A DNA stretch of 18,189 nucleotides from Ghiorsea sp. (GTDB taxonomy: Bacteria; Pseudomonadota; Zetaproteobacteria; Mariprofundales; Mariprofundaceae). A program made the translations under genes and the position numbers. The stretch is from NCBI GenBank assembly GCA_030950765.1, contig JAUZQX010000042.1, positions 1-18,189 of the forward strand, in the 5' to 3' direction. Numbering within the stretch: the stretch's first letter is position 1; each line of letters starts with the position of its first letter. The notes under the pieces are model-generated. The model was not told where the DNA came from and ran no database searches. It worked only from the letters and a program-made list of their open reading frames with translations. This document shows, piece by piece, positions 7,213 through 14,552 of the stretch.

Positions 7213-7241
7213 ATGATAGAGAAAACTTGCCTTCTGGGCAA
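7213..7241 (-). promoter_or_regulatory. Sigma-70-type promoter for pycA-pycB
   Basis: On the minus strand TTGCCC (7236-7241) and TATCAT (7213-7218) are 17 bases apart, between the amgK stop and the pycA start. Transcription would begin near 7206, giving a leader of about 23 bases with the AAGGAG site. The same stretch contains a short inverted repeat (TTGCC/GGCAA, 7227-7241) followed by GTTTTC on the minus strand, which could act as a weak terminator for amgK. Confidence 0.5.
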
Positions 7242-7258
7242 TCGTTAAATGATACTTT

Positions 7259-8215
7259 CTATGCGTTTAGCAAGGGTATTTGCAGGGATAAGACCTTTAA
7301 TTCTTGCATACAATGTTGATAGGTTAAGGGTATTTCGTCTAAAAAATGTGTTTTACCATCGCGGTGGGCAAGCCTAGCAAAAATACCCAAAACTTTAATG
7401 TGCCGTTGCAAAGAAGTCAGGCGAACAGCTTGATGCCATGTTTCAAAGTCTTGGAAATAGGCTTGGTGTTTTTCGTGCAAAGCTGCAAAGAAATATAGGC
7501 TCCATTGGCGGCGTTCTGATTCAGGGTAATCTTGATAGCAATCATATAATAAAGAGGCTAAATCATAGGTGACAGGGCCTATCACGGCATCTTGGAAATC
7601 GATAATACCCAAGGGAAGCCCAATTTCTGGAACCATCAGGTTGCGGCTATGATAATCAAGATGTACAGGGGCTTGGGGCAAACTATGAATGGTTTTGAAC
7701 AGGGGTTGTAATGCGTTGTGAAATTGCTTGCGCTCTTTGCTATTGGGCGTTGTGCCTTGAATATGAGGCAGATACCAATCCAAGTACAAGTCGCACTCGC
7801 GCTGCATACGTTGGATATCAAAACAAGGAAGTTTGAGTGTGTTGGGTGCTGCTTGTAAGTGGTGAAGCTGTTGGAGTGCATCTTTAAACAAGTGTTCTAC
7901 GGTGCTGTTTTCTTTCAAATAAACAGCCCACGTTACATCACCAAAGTCTTCAAGCAGTAAAAAACCTTGGCTCTGATCACGAATAATAATCTTGGGTACA
8001 CAGAGTTGGTTTTGGGATAACCATTCACAAATATGGATAAAGGGTGACACATCTTCTTTTTCAGGTGGTGCATCCATGAGTACATAGGTTTCTTCTGCTG
8101 TTGAAACGCGAAAATAACGGCGAAAGGATGCGTCACCAGCCAATGTTTGTATGTCAAAGTGAGAAAACTGCTCTGCTAGCCATCGTTTTGCTTGCTCTAA
8201 GCGTAAATCACTCAT
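7259..8215 (-). CDS. amgK: AmgK-like N-acetylmuramate/N-acetylglucosamine anomeric kinase
   Basis: A 318-residue member of the aminoglycoside phosphotransferase fold family. Visible elements are LAGDASFRRYFRV (nucleotide-binding strand-turn of the AmgK group, residues 25-37), LLLEDFGD, the catalytic loop HLDYHSRN (185-192, Asp187 as base) and the metal-binding IIDFQDA (Asp206), followed by YDLASLLYDCYQDYP. In Pseudomonas, AmgK phosphorylates recovered MurNAc/GlcNAc at C1, and MurU then makes UDP-MurNAc. Despite the domain name, this is not an antibiotic-resistance enzyme. The ATG overlaps the SPOR gene stop in an ATGA arrangement, so translation is likely coupled. The usual partner murU is not next to it; the next gene is pycA with its own promoter. 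Confidence 0.83.
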   Translation of the reverse strand: MSDLRLEQAKRWLAEQFSHFDIQTLAGDASFRRYFRVSTAEETYVLMDAPPEKEDVSPFIHICEWLSQNQLCVPKIIIRDQSQGFLLLEDFGDVTWAVYLKENSTVEHLFKDALQQLHHLQAAPNTLKLPCFDIQRMQRECDLYLDWYLPHIQGTTPNSKERKQFHNALQPLFKTIHSLPQAPVHLDYHSRNLMVPEIGLPLGIIDFQDAVIGPVTYDLASLLYDCYQDYPESERRQWSLYFFAALHEKHQAYFQDFETWHQAVRLTSLQRHIKVLGIFARLAHRDGKTHFLDEIPLTYQHCMQELKVLSLQIPLLNA

Positions 8216-8922
8216 TCTGTGACGAGTATGCCTGTCACATGAAATTTATTTTTAATGTGTTCTTTGGCACGTAATGCATGTTCACGTTGTTCAAAAGGTG
8301 TGGTCAGGACACGGTAACGTATACCAAGGTTAGCGAGATTTACCTGTTGCACCTCTGCTGCTACATCTTCTTTTTGTAGTTGCTGTACAAATTTAAGGGC
8401 ATCAGAATTTTGTTTAAAGGAAGCAATTTGGATGCGGTATTGCTGTGTGGGTGTACGCATTTCTTGTTCAATGATGGCGTTTAAACGTTTTTCAGTCAGC
8501 GCAAGATCCGTTTGTTGTTCATCAATAATAACATGTGCTTTTGTGTGTTTTGGTTTAGACGCAGAGTCTTTAGCTGTAAGTGGCTCTGGTGTGATAGATT
8601 GGTTGGGAAGTTCAGTGTAAAAGGTAAGTTCGCCCAGTTGTAATGTTGCGGCCTCGGATTGTTTTGCTTTGGCGGCTTCTTTTTTGAAGACTTCAATTTT
8701 TTGTTGCTGTTTTTCCAACTTTTTCATCAAGGCTTCGTATTGATTGCCCTTATTACTTTCTAGACCATGCTTTTCACCCATGAAGAAACCAACTGTAAAA
8801 CATACAATGGCAAACATGACAGCTAAAATAGCAATTAAACTGGTTTTGGATTGTGACGGAGCCGTTGCACGCTCATTGTTGGTACTTTGGGGTTCTGTAT
8901 AAGCAAAGTCTTTATCAGCCAT
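8212..8922 (-). CDS. SPOR domain membrane protein, FtsN/DedD-like architecture
   Basis: A 236-residue bitopic inner-membrane protein. A short Ser/Thr/Pro-rich cytoplasmic tail is followed by a membrane helix at about residues 28-49 (LIAILAVMFAIVCFTVGFFM). A Lys/Gln-rich coiled-coil segment follows near 61-90, then a variable linker, and a C-terminal SPOR domain from 161 (QYRIQIASFK) to the end with the expected RYRVLTTPF strand. SPOR domains bind denuded glycan strands of septal peptidoglycan, so a role at the division site is likely. The start follows argS by two bases; GGAG within the argS end provides a ribosome site. The stop overlaps amgK by four bases. Many proteobacteria place a SPOR protein directly after argS. 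Confidence 0.88.
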   Translation of the reverse strand: MADKDFAYTEPQSTNNERATAPSQSKTSLIAILAVMFAIVCFTVGFFMGEKHGLESNKGNQYEALMKKLEKQQQKIEVFKKEAAKAKQSEAATLQLGELTFYTELPNQSITPEPLTAKDSASKPKHTKAHVIIDEQQTDLALTEKRLNAIIEQEMRTPTQQYRIQIASFKQNSDALKFVQQLQKEDVAAEVQQVNLANLGIRYRVLTTPFEQREHALRAKEHIKNKFHVTGILVTE

Positions 8923-8924
8923 GG

Positions 8925-10640
8925 TTACATTTTCTCCGGGGCGGAGACACCGAGTAAAGCAAGTGCATTTTTGATCACTTGTGCTGTTGCCCGCAACAAT
9001 AATAAACGGGCTTGCATGAGTTCATGGTCGTCAATAATCACACGGTTTTTATGGTAAAAACTATGGAATGCTGCTGCCAACTGCATGATATAGGTTGCAA
9101 TACGGTAAGGTTCACGGCGGTTGGCTGCTGAGTCTAATAATTCGGGGTAGGCAAGTAACATTTTGATGAGTTTAGCAGCTTCATCACTGGTGAGAAGTGA
9201 GGTGTTTACATCATCAGCCTTAGCTAAAGCAATACCTTCAGCTTCAGCTTTGCGAAGCACGGCATGAATACGTGCATGCGCATATTGCACATAATAAACT
9301 GGGTTTTCTGCGTCTTTGGCTTTGGCTGCTTCAAGGTCGAAGTCAAATTGGCTTTCTATGCGGCGGGTCATGAAATTAAAACGCACAGCATCTTTGCCTA
9401 CTTCTTCAACGACTTCGCTTAGGGTTACAAAAGTACCTGCACGTTTGCTCATTTTAAACGGTACACCATTACGGGTGAGATTGACCATTTGCACCAACAA
9501 GACTTCGGGTTGTTTTTCTAAACCTGTTAAGGCTTTCATGGCTGCTTGCACGCGGGTGATATAACCACCGTGGTCAGCGCCCCAAATATCAATCATATGT
9601 TTGAAGCCGCGTTCAAACTTGTCGGAGTGGTAAGCAATATCAGCAGCAAAATAGGTAGCAGTACCATCTTGTTTTTGTAAAGGTCTATCCACATCATCAC
9701 CAAAATCAGTGGTACGGAATAAACGTTGTTCTACAGGTTTGTAATCTATAACTTCTTTACCTTTGGGTGGCGGAAGCGTACCTGTATAAATCAAATCATC
9801 GGCTTCAAGCTTTTCAATGAGTTGGTTGACTTTGCCTGAATTATGCAATGTTTTTTCTGAAAAATATTGGTCAAAGGCAATGCCGATTTGACTTAAGTCT
9901 TGGCGAATCATTGCCATGTTGGCATCCACAGATAATACACCAATTTCTTTTAAACGGGTGTGCTCATCCATATTTTGGAAGCTAGAGAAATCATGTGTAT
10001 TTAAAATATCTTTCGCAATTTCAATGATGTAGTCGCCAGGGTATGCTGAATCCGGGAAGGTGATGTCCATGCCTTGTAGCTCTTGCATACGCAGCCATAC
10101 AGAGTTTGCCAACACACCAATTTGATTGCCTGCATCATTGATATAATATTCTTTGTGTACCTTATAACCACGAGCAGTGAGTAAGTTTGCCAAAGCATCA
10201 CCAACAACAGCACCTCGACCATGCCCGACATGCATAGGGCCAGTCGGGTTCGCTGATACAAATTCAAGGTTTACGGCTTCACCATTGCTGTTATCTAAAC
10301 AACCATAGTGTTCAGCTTGCTCAAGGATAACTTTAAGAATGTCAGTTTCACCACCCGCTTTGAGTTTGATGTTAATAAAACCGGGCCCCGCAATATCTGC
10401 GGTATCCACTGCGTCAGGGAATTGAACCTTGGCTAAAATCGTTTCTGCCACTTGGCGTGGGTTTTGTTTGAGTAAACCAGCCAAAGGCATAGCAATATTC
10501 ACCGCATAATCACCATGTTCTTTTTGCTTGGGGCGGGTTAAGACAACAGCGGGTGTTTTATTCGTATCAATGTCAGCCAATAAAACATCAACAACGTGTT
10601 GCAAGGCTTGGCAAATTTGCTCTTTAAGAGATAGTTGCAA
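8925..10640 (-). CDS. argS: Arginyl-tRNA synthetase, TTG start
   Basis: A 571-residue class I synthetase that attaches arginine to tRNA-Arg using ATP. The N-terminal additional domain (about 1-115) is followed by the HIGH-type motif HVGH (137-140) within EFVSANPTGPMHVGHGRGA, the Rossmann catalytic core with DIWGADHGGY, and the KMSKR signature (396-400). The DALR anticodon-binding domain ends in NALALLGVSAPEKM. Length is normal. Translation starts at TTG (10640-10638): GGAG lies 6 bases upstream, an in-frame stop lies just before it, and the next Met is near residue 51 in the conserved N-terminal domain. clpS lies 32 bases upstream and the SPOR gene 2 bases downstream, suggesting one transcript. 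Confidence 0.96.
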   Translation of the reverse strand: MQLSLKEQICQALQHVVDVLLADIDTNKTPAVVLTRPKQKEHGDYAVNIAMPLAGLLKQNPRQVAETILAKVQFPDAVDTADIAGPGFINIKLKAGGETDILKVILEQAEHYGCLDNSNGEAVNLEFVSANPTGPMHVGHGRGAVVGDALANLLTARGYKVHKEYYINDAGNQIGVLANSVWLRMQELQGMDITFPDSAYPGDYIIEIAKDILNTHDFSSFQNMDEHTRLKEIGVLSVDANMAMIRQDLSQIGIAFDQYFSEKTLHNSGKVNQLIEKLEADDLIYTGTLPPPKGKEVIDYKPVEQRLFRTTDFGDDVDRPLQKQDGTATYFAADIAYHSDKFERGFKHMIDIWGADHGGYITRVQAAMKALTGLEKQPEVLLVQMVNLTRNGVPFKMSKRAGTFVTLSEVVEEVGKDAVRFNFMTRRIESQFDFDLEAAKAKDAENPVYYVQYAHARIHAVLRKAEAEGIALAKADDVNTSLLTSDEAAKLIKMLLAYPELLDSAANRREPYRIATYIMQLAAAFHSFYHKNRVIIDDHELMQARLLLLRATAQVIKNALALLGVSAPEKM

Positions 10641-10672
10641 GGAAAACTCCGTTAATTATGGGGCAGGGTAGC

Positions 10673-11002
10673 TTATTTAGAACTTGTTTTTTCTGCAATG
10701 CATTGCAGTGGGTGATTGTGTTTTCGGCTGTAACTTTCGACCTGTAAAGCTTTGCTTTCGGCAAGGTCTTTGGGATATACACCACACACACCACGCCCTT
10801 GAACATGGACTTGCATGGTAATGCGCTGGGCTTGTTCATCATTTTTGTTAAAGAAACGTGTTAACACATCTTCGACAAAGTCTATAGGTGTGAAGTCGTC
10901 ATTTAAGAGTACAACCTCATACATGGATGGCGGTTTGATGTCGGTATGACTCTCTAAAGCTTCGTTTATGTGTTCTTGATCAGGTATTTGAATCGTAGGC
11001 AT
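10673..11002 (-). CDS. clpS: ATP-dependent Clp protease adaptor ClpS
   Basis: A 109-residue adaptor that delivers N-degron substrates to ClpA of the ClpAP protease. After an acidic flexible N-terminus of about 27 residues, the folded core begins at YEVVLLNDDFTPIDFV, which carries the Asn-Asp-Asp that grips the substrate alpha-amino group. It continues with VLTRFF, ITMQVHVQGRGVCGVYPKDLAESK and ends LQCIAEK, all in family positions. clpA, often adjacent, is not in this window. No Shine-Dalgarno site is visible before the ATG, but a promoter-like pair ends six bases upstream of it, so a leaderless transcript is possible. argS follows after 32 bases. Confidence 0.95.
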   Translation of the reverse strand: MPTIQIPDQEHINEALESHTDIKPPSMYEVVLLNDDFTPIDFVEDVLTRFFNKNDEQAQRITMQVHVQGRGVCGVYPKDLAESKALQVESYSRKHNHPLQCIAEKTSSK

Positions 11003-11008
11003 GTCGCA

Positions 11009-11037
11009 ATGCTACAAAGCCAATGCAGTGATGCCAA
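11009..11037 (-). promoter_or_regulatory. Possible leaderless promoter for clpS-argS operon
   Basis: On the minus strand TTGGCA (11032-11037; five of six consensus matches) is followed after 17 bases by TAGCAT (11009-11014; four of six). Six bases then separate the -10 from the ATG of clpS, so transcription would start on or next to the A of the start codon. The lack of any ribosome site supports this; it is a prediction from sequence only. Confidence 0.4.
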
Positions 11038-11083
11038 GTGTGAAGTGGCACAAAGATTGCCTGTTATCATTTCTGTCACTATG

Positions 11084-11111
11084 TTGAATGGTGATAGATA
11101 CTACCTATATC
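11084..11111 (+). promoter_or_regulatory. Weak promoter candidate for the outer-membrane protein gene
   Basis: TTGAAT (11084-11089) and TATATC (11106-11111) are 16 bases apart, 28 bases before the TTG start at 11140. Each matches the consensus at four positions, so the call is tentative. Confidence 0.25.
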
Positions 11112-11139
11112 CAGTAAAGTTGAGAAAGGAGGGCGTAAG

Positions 11140-11952
11140 TTGAATATACATAAGTTATTGTTTTTGTTTGTTTGTTTCTTGCCTATGCAAGCTTTCTCAG
11201 CAGATGGAACAATGTTTGAATATGAATTGGATATTTATAAGTAAATTTTGAAAAATAGTTTACAGCCTGACTTCATTGTATTTGAAGCAAGTATTAATCC
11301 TATGCCTATTTTGGACGTGTATTTAAAAGACGCGTGGTATGCTGGTAAGGATAGTCAAAAAATTGATATACAGCTTGTGCAGGCAGTGACCACAGGTTTT
11401 GAGGAACCGTATGCGTTATCATTGTTCGCTGGTCGGGTGTTGCGGTTTGCGCCGCCTGAGGGGATGAGCACAACAGGCGACAATAAAGGTTATATTGGTT
11501 ATTTATTAAGTGTGGGTACGCAACATATTCAACGAAACACATTGATTGCAGATCGTTGGATGGAGCTTGAGTGGAAAATCAAAGGGCAACGTGAAACAGA
11601 TGTTCAATATTTATCATGGAGTTTTAGGGGCGGTGCAAAGTTTCATAGCCACCCTGAAATATCGGATAGTTTTATGCTAGGCTTAAGACGTAACCGTATT
11701 GATTATCAAAAGTCTGATGATACCTTTTTACGTGATATTGGGATTGAGTACCAGTTGGATGTGTTGCAGTCTAATTTTGCACCGAGTAGGCAAACACTGA
11801 TTATAGATAAACATTGGCCCATGCATCAGGACAAACTGACGTTCTCTTTAGGTTTTGGTGTGGTTTGGCAAGGTGAAGATCGCTATTTAGGTAACTTGGC
11901 AAAAGGTTATGATAAATGGACGTTAGTTTTACGTCCAAATATGAAGTTTTGA
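11140..11952 (+). pseudogene. Putative outer-membrane beta-barrel protein interrupted by an in-frame TAA
   Basis: AAGGAGGG at 11126-11133 precedes a TTG start at 11140. The first codons give a clear signal peptide, MNIHKLLFLFVCFLPMQAFS, likely cut near residue 20, then ADGTMFEYELDIYK. A TAA at 11242-11244 interrupts the same frame, which then stays open for 235 codons to 11952 without further defects. The body has alternating polar and hydrophobic strands (for example LSWSFRGGAKF, LTFSLGFGVVW, WTLVLRPNMKF) and ends in Phe, as outer-membrane barrels do. I recognise no specific family. The downstream part alone has no ribosome site or signal peptide and would not be exported. Options are a recent nonsense mutation, a base-call error, or stop readthrough. 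Confidence 0.7.
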
Positions 11953-11958
11953 GTTAAT

Positions 11959-11987
11959 TGTTTGACGTTTAAAAAGCGGCTTATAAA
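11959..11987 (+). promoter_or_regulatory. Promoter candidate for alaC-hom
   Basis: TATAAA at 11982-11987 is a good -10 element about 35 bases before alaC. TTGTTT (11959-11964) lies 17 bases upstream; the better -35 match TTGACG (11962-11967) would leave only 14 bases. The -10 is the stronger part of the call. Confidence 0.35.
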
Positions 11988-12022
11988 GTCGAGGTTAATT
12001 TTTTGGGGAGTTCTATCCACGT

Positions 12023-13207
12023 ATGCGCGAATTTGAGAAAATTAAACGTCTTCCACCTTATGTGTTTGCACAGGTGAATCAGCTAAAAATGGAGCTGCGT
12101 CGCGCAGATAAAGATATTATCGACTTTGGCATGGGCAACCCTGACCAAGCCACGCCGCAACATATTATCGATAAACTTTGTGAAGCAGCCCAAGACGGAC
12201 GCAATCATCGCTATTCGGTGTCGCGGGGTATTGATGGCTTGCGCAAAGCCGTCTGCGGTTGGTACAAACGCAAGTTTGATGTGGACTTAGACCCTGAAAC
12301 CGAAGCGATTGTGACCATTGGTTCTAAAGAGGGATTAGCGCACTTGGCTGTGGCGATTACTAGCCCTGGCGATTTGATTTTATCGCCCAACCCAGCATAC
12401 CCGATTCATCCTTATGGTTTTATTATTGCAGGTGCGGATATTCGCCATGTACCTATGGGTGCAGATAGAGATTATTTTGCGGATATTGAACAGGCAGTCA
12501 AAGATTCATGGCCGCGCCCTAAAATTATCATTGTTAATTTTCCATCTAATCCAACCGCACAAGTGGTGGATTTGGATTTTTATGTGAAGTTGGTGGATTT
12601 CGCCAAAGAAAACGACTTAATTATTATTTCTGACATTGCGTATGCGGAAATCACTTTTGATGATTATCAATGTCCATCCATTATGCAGGTGCCGGGCGCA
12701 AAAGATGTGGCCGTTGAATTTTATTCGCTGTCTAAAACATATAATATGCCGGGTTGGCGTATTGGTTTTATGGTGGGTAACAGTGAGATTGTAGGTGCGC
12801 TGGGTAAGATTAAATCGTATTTGGATTATGGTATGTTTCAACCCTTGCAAATTGCAGCATGTGCAGCGCTTAATGGTCCACAAGATTGCGTGGAAGATAT
12901 TCGGAATATGTATCAGTCTCGCCGTGATGTATTGATTAAAGGTTTGCATAATATGGGTTGGATGGCGGAAAGCCCGAAAGCAACCATGTTTGTTTGGGCT
13001 GAAATTCCCGATGAATTTAAAGCCATGGGTTCGATTGAGTTCTCGAAAAAGATGCTCACCGAAGCAGGTGTTGCTGTTAGCCCAGGCATTGGTTTTGGTG
13101 AGTATGGTGATAGCCATGTGCGTATTGCTTTGATTGAAAATGAACACAGAACACGCCAAGCATTGCGTGGTATAAAAAGTTTCTTAAACGCTGGAAGTGG
13201 AGTGTAA
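12023..13207 (+). CDS. alaC: Alanine transaminase AlaC-type, PLP-dependent class I aminotransferase
   Basis: A 394-residue fold-type I aminotransferase that moves the amino group of glutamate to pyruvate to make alanine, with pyridoxal phosphate. It opens IKRLPPYVFAQVNQLKMELR, typical of the AlaC/YfbQ-related group. It then shows DFGMGNPDQATP, the TIGSKEGLAHL cofactor loop, NFPSNPTAQ (Asn-Pro), ISDIAYAEI, the Schiff-base lysine in YSLSKTYNMPGWR (Lys238), and a C-terminal VRIAL arginine for substrate carboxylate. The start is an ATG; GGGGAG at 12005-12010 is 12 bases upstream, slightly far. hom begins one base after the stop, so the pair is one transcript. Other aminotransferase specificities in this subgroup cannot be excluded from sequence. 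Confidence 0.88.
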   Translation: MREFEKIKRLPPYVFAQVNQLKMELRRADKDIIDFGMGNPDQATPQHIIDKLCEAAQDGRNHRYSVSRGIDGLRKAVCGWYKRKFDVDLDPETEAIVTIGSKEGLAHLAVAITSPGDLILSPNPAYPIHPYGFIIAGADIRHVPMGADRDYFADIEQAVKDSWPRPKIIIVNFPSNPTAQVVDLDFYVKLVDFAKENDLIIISDIAYAEITFDDYQCPSIMQVPGAKDVAVEFYSLSKTYNMPGWRIGFMVGNSEIVGALGKIKSYLDYGMFQPLQIAACAALNGPQDCVEDIRNMYQSRRDVLIKGLHNMGWMAESPKATMFVWAEIPDEFKAMGSIEFSKKMLTEAGVAVSPGIGFGEYGDSHVRIALIENEHRTRQALRGIKSFLNAGSGV

Positions 13208-13208
13208 G

Positions 13209-14534
13209 ATGAAAGAAGTTCGTGTAGGTATTTTAGGTTTAGGTACGGTTGGTCTTGGTGTTGCTCGGATTTTGATTGAGCAGCAAGCTTTGATGGCAAA
13301 ACGTTTGGGCAAGACACTCAAACTGGTTGCCGCAGCAGATAGAGATTTGAACCGTGATTTCGGTTTGGACTTGTCGGGTGTGACATTGTATGACGATGCA
13401 GCAGACTTGGTGAAAGCTGACGATGTGGATTTGGTGGTGGAATTGATTGGTGGGTATGAACCTGCGCGTAGTTTTGTGGCTTCAGCACTAGCATCAGGCA
13501 AGCACGTTGTGACTGCCAATAAAGCTTTGATTGCCAAACATGGTGAAGAACTGTTTACGCAAGCTGCGGACAAAGGTGTAAGTATTGGTTTTGAAGCGGC
13601 TGTTGGTGGTGGTATTCCTTGTCTTAAAGCTTTGAGAGAAGGTGTTGCAGCCAATAATATTCAATCTGTGTATGGTATTTTGAATGGAACATGTAACTTT
13701 ATTTTAACCAAAATGGAAAATGAAGGTGCAGATTACGCCGATGTGCTTAAAGAAGCCCAAGAGCTGGGATATGCCGAAGCTGACCCGACTTTTGATGTGG
13801 AAGGCATTGATACAGCGCATAAACTTTCCATCCTTGCTGCGATGGCATTTGGTTCACATATCAAGTTTGATGAAGTGTTTACCGAAGGCATCAGTAAAAT
13901 TGGTGCGGCAGATATTGAAGCGGTGCATGAGTTGGGTTATCGCATCAAACTTTTGGGTATTGCCAAGCCACACGGTGAAAATGGTGAAGTTACACATGTT
14001 GAAATGCGTGTTCACCCAACATTGGTGCCTTTATCCACACAAATCGCTCAAGTATCTGATTCTTACAATGCTGTGATGTTGTCTGGCGACTTTGTAGAAC
14101 ATACGGTTTATATCGGACGCGGCGCAGGAGAGCGACCAACGGCATCAGCTGTGGTTGCTGATATCATGGATATTACGCGTGTATTGCCCAATGGTGTTGA
14201 ATTTTTGGCACCCCCCATGGGTTATGTTCCATCTGAGCGTCAAGCGCTTGAAACTCTGCCTATGGCTGATGTGCAAAGTGAGTATTACTTGCGTATTATG
14301 GTGCAGGATAAACCGGGCGTGATTGCTTCGGTGACTTCGATTTTAGCTGACCATCAAATCAGCTTAGAAGCCATGCAGCAAAAAGAGCATGATACGGGTG
14401 AGGTGGTGCCTGTCATGATGTTGACGCATGAAACCACTGAAGGCAATTTGCAAGCAGCCATGAGCCGAATTACAGCACTGACTGCTGTTGAAGATGAAGT
14501 GCTTATCTTACGCAAAGAGTCATTTGCTGCATAA
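13209..14534 (+). CDS. hom: Homoserine dehydrogenase with C-terminal ACT domain
   Basis: A 441-residue enzyme that reduces aspartate semialdehyde to homoserine with NAD(P)H, the branch point toward threonine and methionine. The Rossmann domain carries GLGTVG (10-15) and VTANKALIAKHG (Lys105). The catalytic domain holds GGGIPCLKALREG, GILNGTCNFILTKM, and EADPTFDVEGIDTAHKL with the expected acidic and lysine residues. An ACT domain starts near residue 360 (YYLRIMVQDKPGVIASVTSIL) and probably allows feedback control by threonine. The start at 13209 is an ATG with GGAG at 13199-13202 and a 6-base spacing; an upstream GTG at 13197 is rejected because it would add four residues before MKEVRVGI. It follows alaC by one base. 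thrC does not follow; the next gene is convergent. Confidence 0.95.
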   Translation: MKEVRVGILGLGTVGLGVARILIEQQALMAKRLGKTLKLVAAADRDLNRDFGLDLSGVTLYDDAADLVKADDVDLVVELIGGYEPARSFVASALASGKHVVTANKALIAKHGEELFTQAADKGVSIGFEAAVGGGIPCLKALREGVAANNIQSVYGILNGTCNFILTKMENEGADYADVLKEAQELGYAEADPTFDVEGIDTAHKLSILAAMAFGSHIKFDEVFTEGISKIGAADIEAVHELGYRIKLLGIAKPHGENGEVTHVEMRVHPTLVPLSTQIAQVSDSYNAVMLSGDFVEHTVYIGRGAGERPTASAVVADIMDITRVLPNGVEFLAPPMGYVPSERQALETLPMADVQSEYYLRIMVQDKPGVIASVTSILADHQISLEAMQQKEHDTGEVVPVMMLTHETTEGNLQAAMSRITALTAVEDEVLILRKESFAA

Positions 14535-14552
14535 GATGATGGGGTGAGGCAA

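Noticed and set aside
7259..8215. Aminoglycoside resistance gene
   Set aside because: The phosphotransferase fold is shared, but the N-terminal AGDASFRRYFRV and the argS/SPOR setting fit the peptidoglycan-recycling AmgK group.
12617..13159. A 180-residue frame on the minus strand inside alaC, the longest shadow frame
   Set aside because: It lies wholly opposite a clear aminotransferase, has no ribosome site and reads as low-quality His/Asn/Thr-rich protein.
13184..13654. A 156-residue minus-strand frame over hom
   Set aside because: Its Ala/Ser/Pro-rich translation mirrors hom codon use on the other strand; no start signals.
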